Shown in pieces: positions 30,345 to 40,679 of a stretch of DNA of 55,113 bases (position 1 is the first letter of the stretch; every line of letters starts with the position of its first letter). Origin of the DNA: Thiobacillus sp. 65-1402 (lineage in GTDB: Bacteria > Pseudomonadota > Gammaproteobacteria > Burkholderiales > Thiobacillaceae); the NCBI RefSeq assembly GCF_001897685.1, contig NZ_MKUG01000072.1, forward strand, positions 1-55,113. Reading direction: 5' to 3'. The notes under the pieces are model-generated. The model was not told the origin of the DNA, searched no databases, and saw only the letters and a program-made list of their open reading frames with translations. A program made the position numbers and the translations under genes.

Positions 30345-32270
30345 ATGGAATCCACTCGCAAAATCGGGCGTCACCACCTCGCCTTCTACCGCGGCTGGCT
30401 GCAGGGCCTCGACCTCAAGGTCGCAGCGGACCGCTATCTCGAATCCGGCCTCGATCAGCGCATCGCGCGCTCCACGCTGTCCTGGATCCAGCAAACGCTG
30501 ACGATGGCCGCCCGCCGGCACGGCCGCCATGCGCTGGCCCGGCTGCTGCGCCTGCCGCTGGGCACCCTGCCCGAGGCAGTCCGGTCGACGACCGCCCTCC
30601 CCTCGCTCAAAACCTTCCGCGAAGAAAACGACCCCGATCACTTCTATTCGGAGAAGGAACTGACCGCGATGTACGTCGAGGCCTATCCGCAGAGCATCGA
30701 CCGCCGCGCGAGACGCTACGCCCGTCTGGTCGAGCGCCAACTGGCCGCGCTGGTGTGGGTGGAGGAACTGCTCGCCACCGATCCGCAGCCGCAGGATCCG
30801 GTTGCCGCCTGGTTTGAGGATCGACTCGCTGCCAGGCTCATCCTCGCCGGCATCCCCACCATCGAGGCGCTGCATCAGCGCGTCCGCACGCAGGGCTACC
30901 GCTGGTGGGTGTCCGTTCCTCGCCTCGGCGAAAAAGGGGCGCGCCGGCTCGTGACCTGGCTTGCCACCCACGAAGGCAGTCTGGGGGTGATGGCGCCACA
31001 GGGTCTCGCCCCGCTGCGTTCGCTGTCGCCGATCGAACTGACCCGGCCCTCAGCCACCGCCATCATGCCGCTGGAGTCATTCTCGACGCCGGCGGAGCTG
31101 GACGGCTCGGTTGGCGAGAACCGATGCCTCGGCCGCAACCGCATCGCCGCTGAAAATGACCATCAGGCGATCCAGGCCTGGCTGAAAGCGCGCGCTTCGA
31201 ATCCGCATACCGAGCGCGCCTATCGCCGCGAGGCAGAGCGCCTCCTGATCTGGTCGATCATGGAGCGCGGATGCGCCCTGTCGTCGCTGTCGATCGAGGA
31301 TGCCGTTGCCTACCGGGATTGGCTGGGCGGGCTCGGCCGCACATTGCCCGCGGCATGGCCATGGCGCCTCCCCCAGGCTGAATGGATGGGAAAACGCAGC
31401 ACACCGCGCTGGTCAGCCAACTGGCGGCCATTCGAAGGAGCCGCCTCGCTGCGCAGCCAGATCCAGGCCCACACCATCCTCAAATCCCTGTTCGAGTGGC
31501 TTGCCAAAGTGCGTTACCTCGACAGCAATCCATGGGACGGCGTGCCGCCGCCACAGCGGGTGATGGACGTGGCCACCGCGCCTGACTTGGAACTGACGCA
31601 CGCGTTCACACGCAGCCAGTGGGCATTTCTCATGGAATATCTGCATAGGCAGCCTATGGATGAATCCGTCCGGCGCTTGCGCTTCATACTCCCCTTCGCC
31701 TATGCCACGGGGCTACGGCTCACCGAACTGGTGGATGCCCGCCTGGGGAGACTCTATTCGGTCCCGCTCAAGCGTGACCTGGGTGTCCGCTGGATGCTGA
31801 AAGTGCTCGGCAAGGGTGGCAAATGGCGGGCAGTCCCGATGCCCGGCATGGTGATGGATGCATTACGCGATTACCTGGCCTGGCAGGGCCTCAATGCCGA
31901 CCCGCTGGATAATCCTGAAGACATTCCCCTGATTGCCCGGCTGCGGCTTGGGCAAGATACGGGCACCCTGGATCCCACGACGCTGTACAAGGCCTTGAAG
32001 ACGTTTTTCAGGGAAGCAGCTACGGAGCTTGCCACGCAGGGGCATCATGACGATGCCAAAAAGATGGCGAAAGCCTCGACGCACTGGCTAAGACATACGC
32101 GCGGCGCGCATTCCGCAGAGACGATGCCGGTCAACATGATCCAGCGCCTGCTCGGGCACGCCAGCGTGGCAACCACCAGCATATACACGTCGACGGACGA
32201 CGAGCTGCTGTTTCTGCTACTGGATGACAGCCTGAAAATAGAAACACAACCGGGCAACAGGGTCAGCTGA
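30345..32270 (+). CDS. Large tyrosine recombinase/integrase (DUF3701-type N-terminus)
   Basis: Catalytic blocks ATGLRLTELVDARL, HWLRHTRGAHS, LLGHASVATTSIYTSTD; long N-terminal MESTRKIGRHHLAFYRGWLQGLDLKVAADRYLE. Confidence 0.88.
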   Translation: MESTRKIGRHHLAFYRGWLQGLDLKVAADRYLESGLDQRIARSTLSWIQQTLTMAARRHGRHALARLLRLPLGTLPEAVRSTTALPSLKTFREENDPDHFYSEKELTAMYVEAYPQSIDRRARRYARLVERQLAALVWVEELLATDPQPQDPVAAWFEDRLAARLILAGIPTIEALHQRVRTQGYRWWVSVPRLGEKGARRLVTWLATHEGSLGVMAPQGLAPLRSLSPIELTRPSATAIMPLESFSTPAELDGSVGENRCLGRNRIAAENDHQAIQAWLKARASNPHTERAYRREAERLLIWSIMERGCALSSLSIEDAVAYRDWLGGLGRTLPAAWPWRLPQAEWMGKRSTPRWSANWRPFEGAASLRSQIQAHTILKSLFEWLAKVRYLDSNPWDGVPPPQRVMDVATAPDLELTHAFTRSQWAFLMEYLHRQPMDESVRRLRFILPFAYATGLRLTELVDARLGRLYSVPLKRDLGVRWMLKVLGKGGKWRAVPMPGMVMDALRDYLAWQGLNADPLDNPEDIPLIARLRLGQDTGTLDPTTLYKALKTFFREAATELATQGHHDDAKKMAKASTHWLRHTRGAHSAETMPVNMIQRLLGHASVATTSIYTSTDDELLFLLLDDSLKIETQPGNRVS

Positions 32271-32323
32271 ATGGCCATGCCAATTCTTTTGGGCTCTGGC
32301 AGACGATAGAACGCTGAACCCGG

Positions 32324-32444
32324 ATACCCAGAAATCCTTCTCCACATTCTGGATCGGCGTGCCGAGCCCATTGGCTGTCGCCAGGAACAGGCCGCAACGA
32401 TCCTCGGGAGAGGCGGTGATGATGCGAAGAAAGTCGGCGTTCAC
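32324..32444 (-). pseudogene. 5' remnant of an AbiEii/AbiGii-type nucleotidyltransferase toxin
   Basis: Frame from GTG at 32444 reads VNADFLRIITASPEDRCGLFLATANGLGTPIQNVEKDFWV, the usual start of AbiEii-like toxins; homology stops after EKDFWV. Confidence 0.65.
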
Positions 32445-33118
32445 GGTGAGGCCTTGGTACTTGCCTGTTCGGACCGGGCAAGCAGATCGCGAATCCACTG
32501 TTGCATCCACGACGGCACAGTGTGTAAGCCAGATCGCAGATCATCACGAATCGCGCTTCCCTGGCTGGAGTCCTGCAATAGCCGAATGAACCTGGCTTGA
32601 ATCGCATCCTGATCGATCTGGGCGCCACCCTTCAGGCCATCGCGAAGCCAGTACAGGGCTTGCACCACCCGCATGGCTGGATGGTTGGCCCAGTAGAGCT
32701 TGCTTGGCGCCGTCAGTTTGAACTGGAGGGTCAATTTGCCCAATTGAATCGGTCGCAGCCGACCATCCGTATGCACGATGACCTGCCCCGGCACCGCATT
32801 GGTCAGGCCCAGATCGTTGGCGGCGGTCATCCCGTCAATCAATACGCGCACCTGGTCGCGGCGAGCGACGGCATCGATCACGCTGAGATAATCGGGGGCG
32901 GTCGGCTGCCCGGTGAGGGCGTTCATCCGGGGCTGGTCGTACAGTCCTCGATCGATGCGACGCAACTCATTGCTGGCGACCATGCGCTGGAGCGTTTTGT
33001 CCACCGCGTCGCGATTACCCAGGTCGAGAAAATCCACCGGCGTCCACACTTTGGCTGCCGGGGCCTGGCTGATGCGTTGCACCACCTGCGATTTGATGAC
33101 GGGCGTCGAATTGAGCAT
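32441..33118 (-). CDS. AbiEi-like antitoxin / DUF6088-type regulator
   Basis: VVQRISQAPAAKVWTPVDFLDLGNRDAVDKTLQRMVASNELRRIDRGLYDQPRMNALTGQPTAPDYLSVIDAVARRDQ. Start 33118 has a GGAG RBS; stop overlaps downstream GTG (GTGA). Confidence 0.75.
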   Translation of the reverse strand: MLNSTPVIKSQVVQRISQAPAAKVWTPVDFLDLGNRDAVDKTLQRMVASNELRRIDRGLYDQPRMNALTGQPTAPDYLSVIDAVARRDQVRVLIDGMTAANDLGLTNAVPGQVIVHTDGRLRPIQLGKLTLQFKLTAPSKLYWANHPAMRVVQALYWLRDGLKGGAQIDQDAIQARFIRLLQDSSQGSAIRDDLRSGLHTVPSWMQQWIRDLLARSEQASTKASP

Positions 33119-33130
33119 GCCTGGCTCCAT

Positions 33131-33158
33131 GTCCGCTAATTGTATACTTATATCGGAC
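33131..33158 (-). promoter_or_regulatory. Promoter with inverted repeat upstream of antitoxin
   Basis: GTCCG(18 nt)CGGAC inverted repeat enclosing TATACAAT-type -10 on the minus strand. Confidence 0.4.
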
Positions 33159-33509
33159 ATCGGTAAGGCAGAAATGATCGAACAAGCAGGAAGGCAAGTC
33201 GGCAGAAGAAGCCCGCCACGTTGTCTTAAATGACAACAGCCCTTGAGATTAGACGTCAGAAAACACGAAGAGTCTTATACCAACCTGCTCATCAAGCTGG
33301 GGTTGGCATGGCACGTCAGGAAATATTAAAATTTTCAGTCTGTTGTGGGTCGTGCCTCCAGGCACGATCGGAAAACGATTCAGGAATGCACCCGGGATGG
33401 GCTAACTTGAATGCAATACCGTCATGGGAGTGGCGGCGAAAATAATAAGCTGAAAATTTACCCCTGCAGTTGCGGAGCCGAAGGGGCTAAACCAAGAAAG
33501 GCAAAATAA

Positions 33510-34484
33510 ATGGGTTCCGCAAAATCTAAATCCCTGCTCCCATCCGTGGAGCAGTTCAGCGATGAGCTATGGCTTGTTGATGGTCTCGCCGACAGGACCA
33601 TCGACGCCTATCGGGCGGATCTGATCAATTTCGGATCGTGGCTGACCCAGCACAATGGGAAGACGCTACTCCAGGTCCAGAATCTGGACATTGAGGCGTG
33701 GCTGGCAAGCCTGCTGGAGAGAAAGATCAGCGCTCGGAGCGTGGCTCGCTATACCGCTTCGCTTCGTCGGTTTTACCAATATCTCTTGACCAATGGGCAG
33801 GTTGTGCAGGACCCGACCATGCGCCTTGGCAAGATCAAAATACCCCACCGCCTTCCAAACACGCCGACACAGGATGATGTGGCGTCACTGCTTGATATTA
33901 CTGATCTCAATTCTCACCAAGGCCTGCGTGACAAGGCGATGCTCGAATTGCTCTATGCGACCGGGATACGAGCCACTGAGCTATCCGATCTCAAGGTCGA
34001 AGACTTTGATTTCAAAAACCGTGTGATTCGAGTTTGTGGAAAAGGAAACAAGGAGCGGCTGGTGGTTTATGGTGAAGAGGCTGCATTCTGGCTCGATCTG
34101 TACCTGAGTAGGTCAAGACCCGCCCTGAGACGGGACTACCTTTGCAATCATGTGTTCCTCTCGGTTCGCGGGAAGAAAATAAGCACAGGCGTACTCCGCC
34201 TGGTGGTGAAGAAGCACGCCTCAAACAAGGGGATCGAAAGACCCCTCAGTACTCATAGCCTCCGGCACGCCTTTGCCACGCACTTATTGGATGCTGGTGC
34301 AGATTTGCGGGTGATCCAGGAGCTATTGGGTCATGCATGCATCAGTACAACTCAGATATACACATTCGTTGCAACCAAGCGGTTAGTAACGCTGCATTCC
34401 AGGTTCCACCCGAGAAACAAGGACACGGCTGGATATCAGGCAGGCGATAACCTTCACGTCAGGTTCCAGTCAATGAATCCGTGA
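33510..34484 (+). CDS. XerC/XerD-like tyrosine recombinase
   Basis: ATGIRATELSDLKVEDF, HSLRHAFATHLLDAGADLRVIQELLGHACISTTQIYTFV. Confidence 0.92.
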   Translation: MGSAKSKSLLPSVEQFSDELWLVDGLADRTIDAYRADLINFGSWLTQHNGKTLLQVQNLDIEAWLASLLERKISARSVARYTASLRRFYQYLLTNGQVVQDPTMRLGKIKIPHRLPNTPTQDDVASLLDITDLNSHQGLRDKAMLELLYATGIRATELSDLKVEDFDFKNRVIRVCGKGNKERLVVYGEEAAFWLDLYLSRSRPALRRDYLCNHVFLSVRGKKISTGVLRLVVKKHASNKGIERPLSTHSLRHAFATHLLDAGADLRVIQELLGHACISTTQIYTFVATKRLVTLHSRFHPRNKDTAGYQAGDNLHVRFQSMNP

Positions 34485-34735
34485 TGAGGGGCCTTGTTGG
34501 ATTTTTCGCGTCGATTTGAGTGCAACTGAAAAAACCCAGACATGAAAGAGCAGGTGTTACCCAGCTCCAGAAATTATGTCGACTTCGCACAATCAATCTC
34601 TTCCGAGGGGTCGCTTGGCGCGCGGCTTCCGCGATAATTCACCGTTACAACTCTCCGTAATCGTGCGGTCTACACAATCGGTGCCATAGCAGACCATCTG
34701 AAATTTCTATCGAGCCCGGGGCGACCCACATTTAT

Positions 34736-37700
34736 CTAAAGCGTCACATAAAAAACTCTTGTCTCAGTCCTATCGTTCATCAGGTAGTCAATTCCTCCAG
34801 TAAGGAAGAACCGGTGGGTCGTTTCGCAGCCGTCTGGCGAGACAGTTGTGATGTCGACCTCTCGGTCATGAAAGGTGCGCCCACCACCTTTCATGGGAGC
34901 CACTGTGACATCACGCTTTTCAATGCCAATAGAGGTGATTAAGTCATCCACATGACGTTCGATGTCGAGGCGGAACTCTAAGTCCCCATCTCTATCGAGC
35001 CCCTCCTTACAGTGGAGCTCCACGTGTTCGATCGTGTCAGCCAAACCCTTGATCTCATTTAGGAACTGCTTGAGGTTTTTGCGGTTGCGCTCCAATCCAC
35101 AATAGGGGTCGCGCACCATTAGTTCTTTGATATAGGCACCGGCCACGGGCGCAAATATGACCTTGAGATCACGTCTTGTGCCTGCGTGCAGATCCCACAT
35201 ATTCATGCGTTCTCCATCGCGAAGTGCATCGTTTGCATAAGGAATGGCTGTGTCGATCAACTTATGAATGACCTGTTCGAGTTCGTCATCCACAACGCCT
35301 GTTTCAGCTGGCGACGCGATCAGACTCTCTAGTAAAGGCTGTACCGCAAAATGCTGTCGAATAACAGGCATCCCGACTGCTGTTCCCGCAAAGACTCTGG
35401 GGAGTTGTTCCCAATCCGGGCCATCTGCATTCGCGATCTGGTAGAGGCGCAAGCGGCCTTCCAGCGCATAGGGATACAGGTGTCGATAAATGGCCAGGGG
35501 GATTTGTGACTTGGGCTTCTCATCAAGCTTGTTGGCTAGATACACATGTACCGTCTTACCCGCCTGCAGCCATTTGAGCAGCAGGTTGAGACTATCGTCG
35601 GAGTAGCCACTAGTCTCCACCAAGCTGCGGGCGACTAGGTAGACCTGCTCGTAATTAGCCAATCTTTCGTTCAATCCAGCGTGACTTGGGGTGGCCCAAC
35701 GGACATAGCTTCCAGGCCCAGTTTGAGCAGCACTCGGGTCAAGCAATGCATCCAACCACTCTAGTGCGGCCAGTCGCTCAAAACCGTCCCAGTAACGTTG
35801 ATTGCCATAATCGCACAAGCATGAGCGACAACCAGAGTCGCAATGGGCGGGGCAATCAAGACGCTCTCGCGCCTTGCGCAGGAGGATGTCAAAGGAAAAC
35901 CCAGCTTCGCCAATTCTTGCGCAGTATCCAGCACCACCCGGGACAGCATCGTAAAGAACAATCTCCAGCGTGTTTCCGATGGAGCCATAGAGTCTATAGG
36001 TAGCTCGGACCTCGCTTGGTTGAAGTTGGAGAAGGTCGATTACCGCCAATCGAAGCGCTTCCGACACTGTTCGTGCCATCCTTTCATGGAAACGGCGCGG
36101 CGTACCTTCACCCTCTTTAGGGCTGGGCAAAGGTTGAAGAAAACGGAACAAGCGCACATCGGTATCGAAACGATGGACGAAATCCAGACCAAAGCGAGAT
36201 ATTTGCTCATTTCTACACCGCAACCCTGTCATGGGATCGTCATGTACTAGCTGCATAACATTGCCGGCAGGTTCCCCCTTCTTGCCTTTTGCAGGCTTGC
36301 TTGGGCCAGCTGGATTGATAGGGCCAGCAAAGTTACACAATTTGCAGCGGAAATAGCCCTCGCTATACACACCACGATTAGCAATGAACATCGTCCCACG
36401 TAGAGCATCTGCCTCACGCTCATGTGCGTTCAGCAAGGCAGTGCGCAAGAAAGGCAGGTCCGTATCATTGAAGGCATCGTCCCGTGGCGAGGCAATGAGC
36501 CGTGCCTCATCCGCCGCTTTTACCCGGCGCCGGCTGCCACCCGTGTCGCGGCCCTTGCGCTCAGCATAGCTTGTGACGAAGCCATGCGGCTCGATGAACA
36601 TTCTTTTGCGGCGGCCGTCGATCGACCCACAATTGGAACAAGCAGGAGGCAACTCATCCTTTGCATCGGCGATATCCACATGGAAACATTCTGGGCAGGC
36701 CACATACCAACGCTCTGGCATAAAGGCCTTCGGATAGTGAGCCAGGCCGCGGCTTGTCCATATCCGGCCATTGGCCACCACCTCGGCCCCCGGCGCATAC
36801 TCACTGATGCCCTGGCTGGCATCGCGGGATAGGGCGACATCCGTAGAACCCCATCCCTGCCCCTTTTGCTGGCGTTCCTGGGTCACTTCCAGAGAGAGCG
36901 AATGAACCGGAAAACTGTAGGTGGGGATCAAGCCACGGCTGGAGAGCTGACTCACCAGGAACTGGCCCATATAGTCTTCGCGCATCCGTTGCCAATATCC
37001 TGCCTTCTTATAATCACCGGCTGTCGCGGACTCGGTCATTTTTTTCGTATATTTTCCGCAGCGTTCCTTCACAACCTCGGCGAACTCCCTGAGGTTGGAA
37101 AGAAAGCGCTGCGTTAAGCCCTCACCACTTGCCCCGATATGCCGCAGAGATTCCGGCAGGCGCATCCTCAAGGCTTCCGCCTCCTTGGTAGCATCCTTCC
37201 CGGCGTCGCTTTCTATCCATTGCATAAGTGCATCGATGAACGCGCGCAGATCATCCTGTCCGAAAACCTCACCGAACAGATGCTTTAGGGAAGGCGCATT
37301 GATGTCCTGTTCAAGGATTTTCTGGCGCAGGTAGTGCGCTAACAATACTGATTGCTGATGGCGCCAGAACAACTCCGGGTTATCTAAATGGATGAACGGA
37401 GTACCCGGCTGGGAGCCGAGATAACGGCTGAAATCACGGAATACAGACTGGTCATAATTCGTATTGCGGGCGGAGGTGACACAAAACGGCGCCGCCTGTG
37501 CACGACGGCCGGCTCGGCCTGTGCGCTGCTGGTAGTTGGCAATACCTGGCGGCACATTGAGGTTAATCACAGCCTCCAGATCACCTAAGTCCACCCCCAT
37601 TTCCATGGTCGTCGTGCAAGAAAGCACATTGATCCGCCCTTCGGAAAAGTCTTTTTCGATCGATTCACGCAGATCAGTGGACAGGGAAGCCGTGTGCTCA

Positions 37701-40666
37701 CGCGCGCGCACAGTGACGTGGTTGTCTTCCTCATAAGAGGCCAGATAATGGTTGCGTCGGCGCATCGCCGCTCGCTCATCCGGGCCTATTTCTTCCACAT
37801 CGCCATGGCAATGAAATGCCGAGCACTTCCCCTTCAGCACATGCACTTGGCGCAATCCGCAACTCTTGCATATGTAAAGTGGGCGAACATCACCGTTTGC
37901 GACCCGCATGCTTTCTGCATCCAGAGCAAAGCCTGGGTTGTGCCTGACCAGCAGCGATACCGGAGGTTTGAGCAGGGCCTCCCAAAACTGCCGCAGAAAT
38001 GCGAAGGCCTGATCACGATCAAGCCCCAACTGCTCAGTCAGATACCAAGTGCGTCGGTTATGTCTCTTTTGGTTCTGCGCAGGTAACCACTTGTACATGA
38101 CCGAGTCATCACCGCTTTGAATGTCAAAGCTGCGGTGTTGGTTGTAGTCACCCCATGTAAACGAATCCCGAAGGTCCACGCCATAAAACTTGGCCAAGGC
38201 CTTTTCCCGTCGGAAGTTTTCCAGCAAGAAGTGAATCAAAGCCTCGATACAGGCTTCATCCTTGGGTAGTTCCGCCGGCCAGAATCCAAGCACCTTCTGG
38301 CGTAAGGTACGTAGGCGACTAGCCTCATAGGTAATATACGCCACCCCCAAGGACTCCAGCGAGTTGCGCCTGCCCGCAGGGGTGCAGAATTCAGCGCCAA
38401 TAGCGCCTAATAACAGGCTCGCCACGTCCTGGCGATCAGTGCGTATATCGCCGTTAGCATCCAATAAAATGGGTTGGCGACCATCACGTTGCCATTGTTG
38501 ATAAATCTGTTCGGCCAATTGCCGAGCATCAAGAGGCTCCGCGCGTTCCTTAAGCACTTGGCGGATGGCACTGCGCAAAGCTAGATCTGCTGCTGTTCGC
38601 TCGAAATAAGGGGCAAAGAAAGCCGCATCCTGGCGGTTGTCCGAGAACGAAAGCAAGCTGCGTCCCTGTGCCGGGCGTGGATCGCTGTGGTCGATCTCGC
38701 TGCCAGGAAGCGCTTCCAGAACCCGTTGGGTAACCACGCTGCCAAGGGCCTCATTGCCAGGATGCATGCGGGTAACGATTTCCGCCTCCGCACCCGAAGC
38801 GCGGCCGCCGCAGGCAGGACACTTGCGCACATACCACGCTTTCTCTTCTTCATCCTTGTCTGTCTGAATGGCATAGAGTGCAATGGAGCCTTCTCCGGCG
38901 GCCAACTCCCCCGTAAGCGGGTTAAGCCAGTGACGCGCGTATTGGTTTGGAGCAGCCTCGTCGGCTTCATCCTCCTCGTCATCCACATGGTCAGTTGGTT
39001 TACCCAGCCAGAACACGCGACGCTCGGCTTTGGCATCAGCCAAATCCGGGCGACGATGGTGCAGTCTCCCGCCTTCCTCGAATCCCTCCATGTATGGCTG
39101 ACCACACTTGCGGCAAACCAGGAGTGGATAGAAATAACCGTGCTGACGATCGTGATGGTGGCGAGCAACCTTGATGTCCTGCCAACCTTCGCCCTCACTA
39201 TCGGGCCGGACAGCAATGCCTTCGATCCCATTTACAGCGATGTGATAGCGCCCGGGGAGCAACGGGAAGCTCTCATCATCGGAACGCGCCATCATGCCCA
39301 TGCGGATCACCGCACTAAGCGCCTGATAGCGCTCGCCATCAGTCAAGGAATCAGCCGGTGAATCGAACACGCGCTCCGATAACTCGCGGAAGTCTTTGAC
39401 CCCGGCTTGATCAAGTTCACTGGCTACCCTCCGAATTTCCCGGTTTGAAGAAAAACGTTCTTCGAGAAAAGGACCAAGCGGCAGGCTAACCGGACCCTTA
39501 AATTCTGGGCGAGACAGCTCATGCATCTCAAGGTAGTCATTCCAGGTATCTGTTGAGCGGTCCTGCTCAGGTAGGCGCGCCACCTCTTCAAGAACCTTGC
39601 CGAGGCTTATCCAGTCTGGTCCCGTGAGGGCAAATTCATCCTTTATAGGTTGCTGCAAGCGCTCATGCACGATGCGCTTACCGCGCACCACCTCATGCAC
39701 TTCCTCAGCGAACAACGCACGTGCAAACACCTTGAGCTTGTCATCTGCATCCGGCCCATCCGCCAAGCTGGCGCTGGTGCCAAAAACCTGTAGTGGGGTT
39801 TCCAGGCCCAACCGGGTTTTTAACTTGCGCAAAAGAAACGCCACTTCCGTTGCCTGCGCACCGCTGTAGGTGTGGATCTCGTCCAATACAACGGTATGCA
39901 AGGCATTGGCAGAAAAAAGCCGGGCATTACGCGGCAACAGGAGCAGGTGCTCCAGCATGGCGTAGTTGGTGATCAGCACTTTGGGCGGATCGTTCAGCAT
40001 CTCTTCTCGGGTGAGCCGCCAGTTGGCCGGGATGTGATCCGGGTCGCCCAAGGCACGCATCAACTTCTGGTTGTTGAAGAGACGGTTTTCTTCCTCGTTA
40101 CGTTTGGTGTTCGCCTTCACCTGCCCGGTATAGCGCCCGAAGGTGATGCCGTGGTCCTTCAGGTAGCGCCCGAACAGCGGGGCAATGCGGTAGTAAAGCT
40201 GGTCATTGGCCAGCGCGTTCATGGGGTAGATCAGCAGTGCCCTTACACCGGGTTTTTCGGGTTCAGGGTCGGAAAGCAAGGCGTGGGCGATTGGATAGAG
40301 AAAGGTTTCCGTTTTGCCGCTGCCTGTGCCGGTTGCCACCAGCAGGCTCTTGCCGTCCCGGACGGCGAATTCAATCGCACGTTGCTGATGCAGGTGCAAA
40401 CGGCGCGAAGCGGTGGGCAAGCCAGCCAAGGCATCGTGAAGAAAACCGCCCTGACCTTGGGTGAGTTCTGCAAGGGTATTCCCCTTCTCAAAGTCGGGTA
40501 GCGCTTCAACATAGGGTCCTTCAACCAGATGCTGATTGGAGAGTTCAGTACGAAAACGCTCGGCCAAGCGAGGGTAACGACGGCTGACCGGCAGCGTGGT
40601 GGCGATATAGCGCTCCAGAACAGTCTTCAGTTCCTCAACCAGAGCAATGGGGTTGGCTTCACTCAT
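34736..40666 (-). CDS. druE: Very large DEAD/DEAH helicase with DUF1998 and MIT_C-like C-terminus (DruE-like)
   Basis: ATGTGSGKTETFLYPI (Walker A), VVLDEIHTYSG, QRTGRAGRRAQ, DUF1998 Cys cluster CPAHCDSGCRSCLCDYGNQRYWDGFERLAALEWLDALL; 1976 aa; paired with a ~1140-aa upstream gene as in Druantia type III. Confidence 0.72.
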   Translation of the reverse strand: MSEANPIALVEELKTVLERYIATTLPVSRRYPRLAERFRTELSNQHLVEGPYVEALPDFEKGNTLAELTQGQGGFLHDALAGLPTASRRLHLHQQRAIEFAVRDGKSLLVATGTGSGKTETFLYPIAHALLSDPEPEKPGVRALLIYPMNALANDQLYYRIAPLFGRYLKDHGITFGRYTGQVKANTKRNEEENRLFNNQKLMRALGDPDHIPANWRLTREEMLNDPPKVLITNYAMLEHLLLLPRNARLFSANALHTVVLDEIHTYSGAQATEVAFLLRKLKTRLGLETPLQVFGTSASLADGPDADDKLKVFARALFAEEVHEVVRGKRIVHERLQQPIKDEFALTGPDWISLGKVLEEVARLPEQDRSTDTWNDYLEMHELSRPEFKGPVSLPLGPFLEERFSSNREIRRVASELDQAGVKDFRELSERVFDSPADSLTDGERYQALSAVIRMGMMARSDDESFPLLPGRYHIAVNGIEGIAVRPDSEGEGWQDIKVARHHHDRQHGYFYPLLVCRKCGQPYMEGFEEGGRLHHRRPDLADAKAERRVFWLGKPTDHVDDEEDEADEAAPNQYARHWLNPLTGELAAGEGSIALYAIQTDKDEEEKAWYVRKCPACGGRASGAEAEIVTRMHPGNEALGSVVTQRVLEALPGSEIDHSDPRPAQGRSLLSFSDNRQDAAFFAPYFERTAADLALRSAIRQVLKERAEPLDARQLAEQIYQQWQRDGRQPILLDANGDIRTDRQDVASLLLGAIGAEFCTPAGRRNSLESLGVAYITYEASRLRTLRQKVLGFWPAELPKDEACIEALIHFLLENFRREKALAKFYGVDLRDSFTWGDYNQHRSFDIQSGDDSVMYKWLPAQNQKRHNRRTWYLTEQLGLDRDQAFAFLRQFWEALLKPPVSLLVRHNPGFALDAESMRVANGDVRPLYICKSCGLRQVHVLKGKCSAFHCHGDVEEIGPDERAAMRRRNHYLASYEEDNHVTVRAREHTASLSTDLRESIEKDFSEGRINVLSCTTTMEMGVDLGDLEAVINLNVPPGIANYQQRTGRAGRRAQAAPFCVTSARNTNYDQSVFRDFSRYLGSQPGTPFIHLDNPELFWRHQQSVLLAHYLRQKILEQDINAPSLKHLFGEVFGQDDLRAFIDALMQWIESDAGKDATKEAEALRMRLPESLRHIGASGEGLTQRFLSNLREFAEVVKERCGKYTKKMTESATAGDYKKAGYWQRMREDYMGQFLVSQLSSRGLIPTYSFPVHSLSLEVTQERQQKGQGWGSTDVALSRDASQGISEYAPGAEVVANGRIWTSRGLAHYPKAFMPERWYVACPECFHVDIADAKDELPPACSNCGSIDGRRKRMFIEPHGFVTSYAERKGRDTGGSRRRVKAADEARLIASPRDDAFNDTDLPFLRTALLNAHEREADALRGTMFIANRGVYSEGYFRCKLCNFAGPINPAGPSKPAKGKKGEPAGNVMQLVHDDPMTGLRCRNEQISRFGLDFVHRFDTDVRLFRFLQPLPSPKEGEGTPRRFHERMARTVSEALRLAVIDLLQLQPSEVRATYRLYGSIGNTLEIVLYDAVPGGAGYCARIGEAGFSFDILLRKARERLDCPAHCDSGCRSCLCDYGNQRYWDGFERLAALEWLDALLDPSAAQTGPGSYVRWATPSHAGLNERLANYEQVYLVARSLVETSGYSDDSLNLLLKWLQAGKTVHVYLANKLDEKPKSQIPLAIYRHLYPYALEGRLRLYQIANADGPDWEQLPRVFAGTAVGMPVIRQHFAVQPLLESLIASPAETGVVDDELEQVIHKLIDTAIPYANDALRDGERMNMWDLHAGTRRDLKVIFAPVAGAYIKELMVRDPYCGLERNRKNLKQFLNEIKGLADTIEHVELHCKEGLDRDGDLEFRLDIERHVDDLITSIGIEKRDVTVAPMKGGGRTFHDREVDITTVSPDGCETTHRFFLTGGIDYLMNDRTETRVFYVTL

Positions 40667-40679
40667 TTATCTTCGTTCC

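Noticed and set aside
38687-39361. 224-aa plus-strand ORF with TM-like stretch
   Set aside because: Antisense to the large DUF1998 helicase with continuous domain motifs; no independent evidence.
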